Part shown: piece after piece, positions 6,148 through 9,281 of the stretch
Layout: the number at the start of each line of letters is the position of its first letter
How positions within the stretch are numbered: position 1 is the first letter of the stretch
NCBI GenBank assembly: GCA_900554895.1
Contig: USIX01000090.1
Location: forward strand, 1-9,281
From: an uncultured Megamonas sp.
GTDB taxonomy: Bacteria > Bacillota > Negativicutes > Selenomonadales > Selenomonadaceae
DNA: 9,281 bases
Direction: 5' to 3'
Notes under the pieces: generated by a model
What the model was told of the DNA's origin: nothing
The model's input: the letters and a program-made list of their open reading frames with translations, nothing else
Database searches by the model: none
Program-made: the position numbers and the translations under genes

Positions 6148-7023
6148 ATGGAACTTAAACAGTTAGAATATTTTCAAATGACGAGTCGTTTGAAAAATAT
6201 CACACGAGCTGCTAAAAGACTTTCAGTTTCTCAGCCTAATATTACCGTAGCCATAAAAAAATTGGAAGCTGAATTAGGTATACAGTTATTTGAACGTAGT
6301 CAGAAACAACTTTCTTTAACACCGGAGGGAGCTGTTTTTTTAAATCGCATAGAGCAGGCATTGCGCAATATTCAGGATGCCGTTTTAGAAGTCAATGATT
6401 ATAAACAACTGCAGAAGGGCACTATCAAAATCGGTATTCCTTCGATGATTGGTGCATATTTATTTCCAAAAATCTTTTCCGGATTTCAAAAGAAATTCTC
6501 TCATTTGGATATCTATTTGTACGAAAAAGGTTCCATGTCCATTCGTGAGTCCCTGGAACGCGATGAGCTTGATTTCGGTATCGTGATTATTTCCAATGCT
6601 TCACCGAGCCTGCAGCTTCTGCCGATGTCAACCAATCAGGTAGTAGCCTGCGTTCCGGATACACATCCGCTGGCGCAAAAAGACAGTTTTTCATGGGAAG
6701 ATATTCATGACATCGATTTAATCATGCTGAAAGAAGGCTCTTTCATTCGCAATATGATTTTACAAAAACTGAAAGACAATAATATTAAACCTAATATCGT
6801 ATTAGAGTCCAACCAGATAGAAACGATTAAAGGTCTTATTTCCAGTAACGTCGGTATGGCCTTTCTGCTTGATTTTATAGTACAGGATACGCCGCATATA
6901 AAGACACTGCCGATTGAAGACCCTATTTTGGTTGATGTAGGCCTGGCATGGAAAAAAGACCGCTATATATCCAAAGCAGCCCAATCATTTATTAACTTCT
7001 GTCAGGAAACACTCAATAAATAA
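6148..7023 (+). CDS. LysR-family transcriptional regulator, target unknown
   Basis: Predicted 291-residue DNA-binding regulator. The N-terminal winged helix-turn-helix (1-60) reads ITRAAKRLSVSQPNITVAIK (18-37) and continues KLEAELGIQLFER, the LysR signature. A linker helix (60-88) leads to the periplasmic-binding-protein-like effector domain (about 91-290). It starts GTIKIGIPSMIGAYLFPKIF (91-110), typical of the CynR/CatM/BenM-like branch, but this does not identify the ligand. AAGGGGG (6135-6141) lies 6 nt before the ATG. The usual divergently transcribed target is absent: the left neighbour is co-directional ctpA and the right neighbour is convergent sepF. It is therefore an orphan regulator whose target lies elsewhere or is itself. 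Length and domains are full and normal. Confidence 0.92.
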   Translation: MELKQLEYFQMTSRLKNITRAAKRLSVSQPNITVAIKKLEAELGIQLFERSQKQLSLTPEGAVFLNRIEQALRNIQDAVLEVNDYKQLQKGTIKIGIPSMIGAYLFPKIFSGFQKKFSHLDIYLYEKGSMSIRESLERDELDFGIVIISNASPSLQLLPMSTNQVVACVPDTHPLAQKDSFSWEDIHDIDLIMLKEGSFIRNMILQKLKDNNIKPNIVLESNQIETIKGLISSNVGMAFLLDFIVQDTPHIKTLPIEDPILVDVGLAWKKDRYISKAAQSFINFCQETLNK

Positions 7024-7025
7024 TA

Positions 7026-7066
7026 AAAAAAACATCTATGAAATTATTTATCATAGATGTTTTTTT
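7026..7066. terminator. Bidirectional terminator shared by lysR and sepF
   Basis: A perfect 16-bp stem pairs AAAAAAACATCTATGA (7026-7041) with TCATAGATGTTTTTTT (7051-7066) around a 9-nt loop. The A run on one side and the T run on the other make it function on both strands. It lies 2 bases after the lysR stop codon and 1 base before the complement of the sepF stop codon. Confidence 0.92.
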
Positions 7067-7067
7067 C

Positions 7068-7541
7068 TTATGCCTTATTAGTTATAATTGCTTCAATGGA
7101 AATACCTTTCGGCGCATATAATACCATTTTTTTCGTAATCTGTTTCACGGAACCGTCAAGTACATAGCAGGCACCGTTCATAAAATCACAAATACGGATT
7201 TGTTCGCTGGCTTCGATTTTTTCGAAATTAATCAGCACCGTTTTTGACTCTTTTAACGCATCCGCAGCAAATCTTGTATCATTGAAATTAGTCGGTTCAA
7301 ATACAAGAATTTTAATATTGGCCTGTTTGTACACTTTTAAACTCGGACGTTTTTCTTCTTTCGGCGAAAGTGTTGCCGGTTCAACATTGGTATACACGGC
7401 AGGACCGTTTACGACTTTCTTGCTGATAGTAGCGACTTTAGCTGTTTTTTCCGTTTCTTTGGCTTTTTCTGCCGGAGTTTCAACAACTTCAACTTCTTCT
7501 TCCGGAATTAAGTATTTTGTTATTTTAGACAAAAAATCCAT
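7068..7541 (-). CDS. sepF: Cell division protein SepF
   Basis: Predicted 157-residue FtsZ-binding membrane anchor. The first 12 residues (MDFLSKITKYLI) can form the amphipathic helix that attaches SepF to the membrane. A charged, poorly conserved linker follows (13-75, rich in E, K, T and A). The conserved SepF core (about 76-150) contains ILVFEPTNFNDTRFAADALK (78-97), then TVLINFEKIE and RICDFMNGACYVLDG, with G123 at the conserved glycine of the dimer interface, and ends APKGISIEA. GAGGTG (7547-7552, complement) is 5 nt before the ATG. In many Firmicutes sepF sits in the ylm/divIVA cluster, but here it is alone, convergent to lysR and downstream of typA on the same strand with a 173-base gap. 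It probably aids Z-ring assembly alongside the nearby FtsEX system. Confidence 0.9.
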   Translation of the reverse strand: MDFLSKITKYLIPEEEVEVVETPAEKAKETEKTAKVATISKKVVNGPAVYTNVEPATLSPKEEKRPSLKVYKQANIKILVFEPTNFNDTRFAADALKESKTVLINFEKIEASEQIRICDFMNGACYVLDGSVKQITKKMVLYAPKGISIEAIITNKA

Positions 7542-7613
7542 AATCTCACCTCAAATACATAGTTAAAAATAAAATAACAGATATAGTATTCTTCTAGCAA
7601 AATTTATAAAATC

Positions 7614-7650
7614 CTGCAATAAATAATATATTCTCACAATTTATTTACAG
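7614..7650. repeat. Imperfect inverted repeat between typA and sepF
   Basis: CTGCAATAAAT (7614-7624) is the near-complement of ATTTATTTACAG (7639-7650), with one bulged base and one G-T wobble. It lies in the AT-rich leader region upstream of sepF. It could be a hairpin in the sepF transcript or a protein site. It has no T run and could also be chance in such AT-rich sequence. Confidence 0.3.
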
Positions 7651-7657
7651 GAAAGAA

Positions 7658-7682
7658 GAAACGATAAAAATTTTACCGTTTC
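7658..7682 (-). terminator. Possible weak terminator after typA
   Basis: On the minus strand GAAACGGTAAAA (7682-7671) can pair with TTTTATCGTTTC (7669-7658), 12 bp with one G-U pair and a very tight loop. It follows the typA stop by about 30 bases. The downstream tract is only pyrimidine-rich (TTCTTTCC), so termination may be partial and some read-through into sepF is possible. Confidence 0.4.
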
Positions 7683-7714
7683 ATTCATTCCGAAATAATA
7701 GCTTAAAAATAATT

Positions 7715-9229
7715 TTATTTTGCGTTTTTACGCATACGACCGCGCTGTGCTTTATCGAGAATTGTTTTTCTCAGGCGAATACTTTCTGGCGTAACTTCCA
7801 CCATTTCATCCTTATTGATGTATTCCAGAGCCTGCTCCAAACTTAAAATACGCGGCGGAGTGAGGCGGATAGCTTCATCGGAGGAAGAAGAACGCATATT
7901 GGATACGTTTTTCTTTTTGCACGGATTTACGTCCATATCAAGTTCACGGCTGTTTTCGCCGATAATCATACCTTCATAAACCATCTGGTTCGGAGAGATG
8001 AACATTGTTCCACGGTCCTGCAGTGTATAGATACCGTACGGTGTTGTTTCGCCCTGTTCGAATGCAACGAGAGAGCCGCGGCTGCGTCCCGGGATATCAC
8101 CTTTATACGGCGCATAACCACGGAATACATGGTTCATGATACCGTTACCCTTCGTATTTGTTAAAAATTCGGAGCGGAAACCGATAAGACCACGGGCCGG
8201 AATAGTAAATTCAAGACGCAGATAACCTTTCAGTTCCGTCATGTTGGAAAGTTCAGCTTTACGTGTACCGAGCGATTCCATAACTGTACCCATAAATTCC
8301 TGCGGTACTTCAATCGTCAGATTTTCAATCGGTTCACAGAGCTGACCGTTGATTTCTTTATAAATAACTTCCGGTTTGCCGATTTGCAGTTCATAACCTT
8401 CACGACGCATTGTTTCAATCAGAATTGATAAATGCAGTTCACCACGTCCGGAAACTTTGAATGTATCCGGGCTGTCCGTTTCTTCCACGCGCAGGCTTAC
8501 ATTCGTTTCCGTTTCTTTGAATAAACGGTCACGCAGATGACGGGACGTTACGAACTGTCCTTCACGGCCGGCAAAAGGACTTGTATTAACGCCGAATGTC
8601 ATGGAAAGAGTCGGTTCATCGATATTAATTGTCGGCAGTGCTTCCGGATTTTCCGCATCGGCTACCGTATGACCGATACTTGCACTGGTAAGACCGGTAA
8701 GAGCTACGATTTCACCGAGCGGTGCTTCTTCTACTTCCACACGTTTTAAGCCCTGATAAATATAAACTTTACCGATACGTTCTTTTGTTTCACCATCACC
8801 GCTGATAACTACGACATTCTGACCGGCTTTTACCGTACCGCGCATAACACGGCCGATAGCCACACGGCCTACGTAATCATCAGAATCAAGCGTCGTAACC
8901 ATTAATTGAAGCGGACCTTCGATATCGCCCTGCGGTGCCGGAATTTCTTTAACCAGTAAATCCATAAGCGGCTCCAGACTGTCGCTTTCATCGTCAAGAT
9001 TAAGTTTGGCGATACCGTCACGGGCAATGGCATATACAACAGGGAAATCGAGCTGGTCATCATCAGCACCGAGTTCCATAAATAATTCTAAGACTTCATC
9101 ATAAACATCATCGATACGCTGGTCAGGACGGTCGATTTTATTGATGACTACGATAGGTTTTAAACCCTGTTCCAAGGCTTTGCGCAAAACGTATTTCGTC
9201 TGCGGCATAGGACCTTCGGAAGCATCAAC
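7715..9229 (-). CDS. typA: Ribosome-associated GTPase TypA/BipA, N-terminus missing (partial)
   Basis: Predicted translational GTPase of the EF-G family that acts on the ribosome in assembly and stress adaptation. Homology starts at [19 protein letters not shown]; counting the M of PMPQT (9208) as 1, 497 residues follow. The G4 motif NKID is at 23-26 and the G5 region VVYAIARDG at 57-65. Next come the domain II barrel (about 98-185), domain III with [20 protein letters not shown] (254-273), the EF-G C-terminal-like domain V (about 291-370), and the BipA-specific C-terminal domain with [12 protein letters not shown] and [17 protein letters not shown] (448-464). Full proteins are about 605-615 residues, so about 110 are missing, including the P-loop and DTPGHADF motifs. 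Upstream of 9229 the homology ends and the frame hits TGA at 9245-9247. The internal ATG at 9208 is not a true start. Confidence 0.9.
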   Translation of the reverse strand, partial: VDASEGPMPQTKYVLRKALEQGLKPIVVINKIDRPDQRIDDVYDEVLELFMELGADDDQLDFPVVYAIARDGIAKLNLDDESDSLEPLMDLLVKEIPAPQGDIEGPLQLMVTTLDSDDYVGRVAIGRVMRGTVKAGQNVVVISGDGETKERIGKVYIYQGLKRVEVEEAPLGEIVALTGLTSASIGHTVADAENPEALPTINIDEPTLSMTFGVNTSPFAGREGQFVTSRHLRDRLFKETETNVSLRVEETDSPDTFKVSGRGELHLSILIETMRREGYELQIGKPEVIYKEINGQLCEPIENLTIEVPQEFMGTVMESLGTRKAELSNMTELKGYLRLEFTIPARGLIGFRSEFLTNTKGNGIMNHVFRGYAPYKGDIPGRSRGSLVAFEQGETTPYGIYTLQDRGTMFISPNQMVYEGMIIGENSRELDMDVNPCKKKNVSNMRSSSSDEAIRLTPPRILSLEQALEYINKDEMVEVTPESIRLRKTILDKAQRGRMRKNAK

Positions 9230-9230
9230 A

Positions 9231-9281
9231 AAGCCGGGCGAAAGTCAATGTGTGGAGCTTTCTTTGCCAATCGCAGAATTA
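9231..9281 (+). CDS. Unrelated coding-like fragment at the window edge (partial)
   Basis: On the plus strand the last 51 bases translate without a stop to [17 protein letters not shown]. The KPGES turn followed by alternating polar and hydrophobic residues resembles a beta-strand pair in immunoglobulin- or fibronectin-like domains, for example the C-terminal domain of family 3 glycoside hydrolases, where LKPGESKTV is common. The fragment is too short for a firm assignment. It directly abuts the broken typA on the opposite strand, so it may be foreign sequence joined by misassembly or rearrangement. Confidence 0.3.

Noticed and set aside
7282..7566. A 94-codon plus-strand frame opposite sepF
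   Set aside because: SepF is well supported on the minus strand with a ribosome binding site and the conserved core. The opposite frame only looks membrane-like because it mirrors the charged SepF linker.
9230..9281. Possible continuation of typA through a frameshift (minus strand APHIDF compared with the TypA motif PGHADF)
   Set aside because: The resemblance covers only a few residues. The flanking motifs on both sides are missing and the spacing to VDASEGPM is about 20 residues too short, so a simple frameshift does not explain it.
1..9281. Search for CRISPR arrays, insertion sequences, tRNA genes, toxin-antitoxin pairs, phage genes or retron-like elements
   Set aside because: No spaced direct repeats, terminal inverted repeats with a transposase, cloverleaf-like sequences or small paired genes were seen. 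Coding density is high with housekeeping genes, and the intergenic regions are short.

Overview
The window looks like ordinary core-genome sequence from a low-to-moderate GC member of the Firmicutes. It is most likely from the Negativicutes, the diderm Firmicutes that include the Veillonella, Dialister, Megasphaera and Acidaminococcus groups. The basis is indirect. SepF and strong GGAGG-type ribosome binding sites point to Firmicutes. The run ftsE, ftsX, coiled-coil M23 peptidase, S41 C-terminal processing peptidase is an order I associate with that lineage. No rRNA, tRNA, insertion sequence, CRISPR array or phage gene was found, and I do not see a new defence or mobile system.

Layout, left to right. 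Bases 2-73 (+) are probably the last codons of an upstream gene, perhaps a family 4 glycosyltransferase. An RsmJ-like SAM methyltransferase follows (174-950, +), with its own promoter and a rho-independent terminator. Next is a type I methionine aminopeptidase with an N-terminal SEC-C zinc motif (1089-1961, +), also with its own promoter and a strong terminator. A four-gene cell-envelope operon runs from 2047 to 5891 (+): ftsE, ftsX (11-nt overlap), a secreted coiled-coil/LytM (M23) murein hydrolase, and a membrane-anchored PDZ/S41 protease. It ends in a hairpin terminator. A lone LysR-type regulator (6148-7023, +) lies behind a 256-bp AT-rich intergenic region that carries an extended -10 promoter and a possible T-N11-A operator. 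A symmetric hairpin at 7026-7066 serves both lysR and the convergent sepF (7068-7541, -). The last gene is typA/bipA (7715 to about 9229, -), which lacks its N-terminal roughly 110 residues.

How the genes fit together. FtsE and FtsX form the ABC-type complex at the division site that controls peptidoglycan hydrolysis. The next gene encodes the expected periplasmic partner, and here its zinc-site residues are intact. The S41 protease could process or turn over envelope proteins in the same compartment. SepF, which ties FtsZ filaments to the membrane, is a second division gene nearby but in a separate transcription unit. The methyltransferase, aminopeptidase and TypA serve translation and ribosome function.

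The most noteworthy anomaly is at the right edge. TypA homology stops abruptly near 9229, the typA frame meets a stop at 9245-9247, and the last 50 or so bases read on the plus strand as an unrelated protein-like sequence. This suggests a chimeric contig end or a real rearrangement that removed the typA 5' part.
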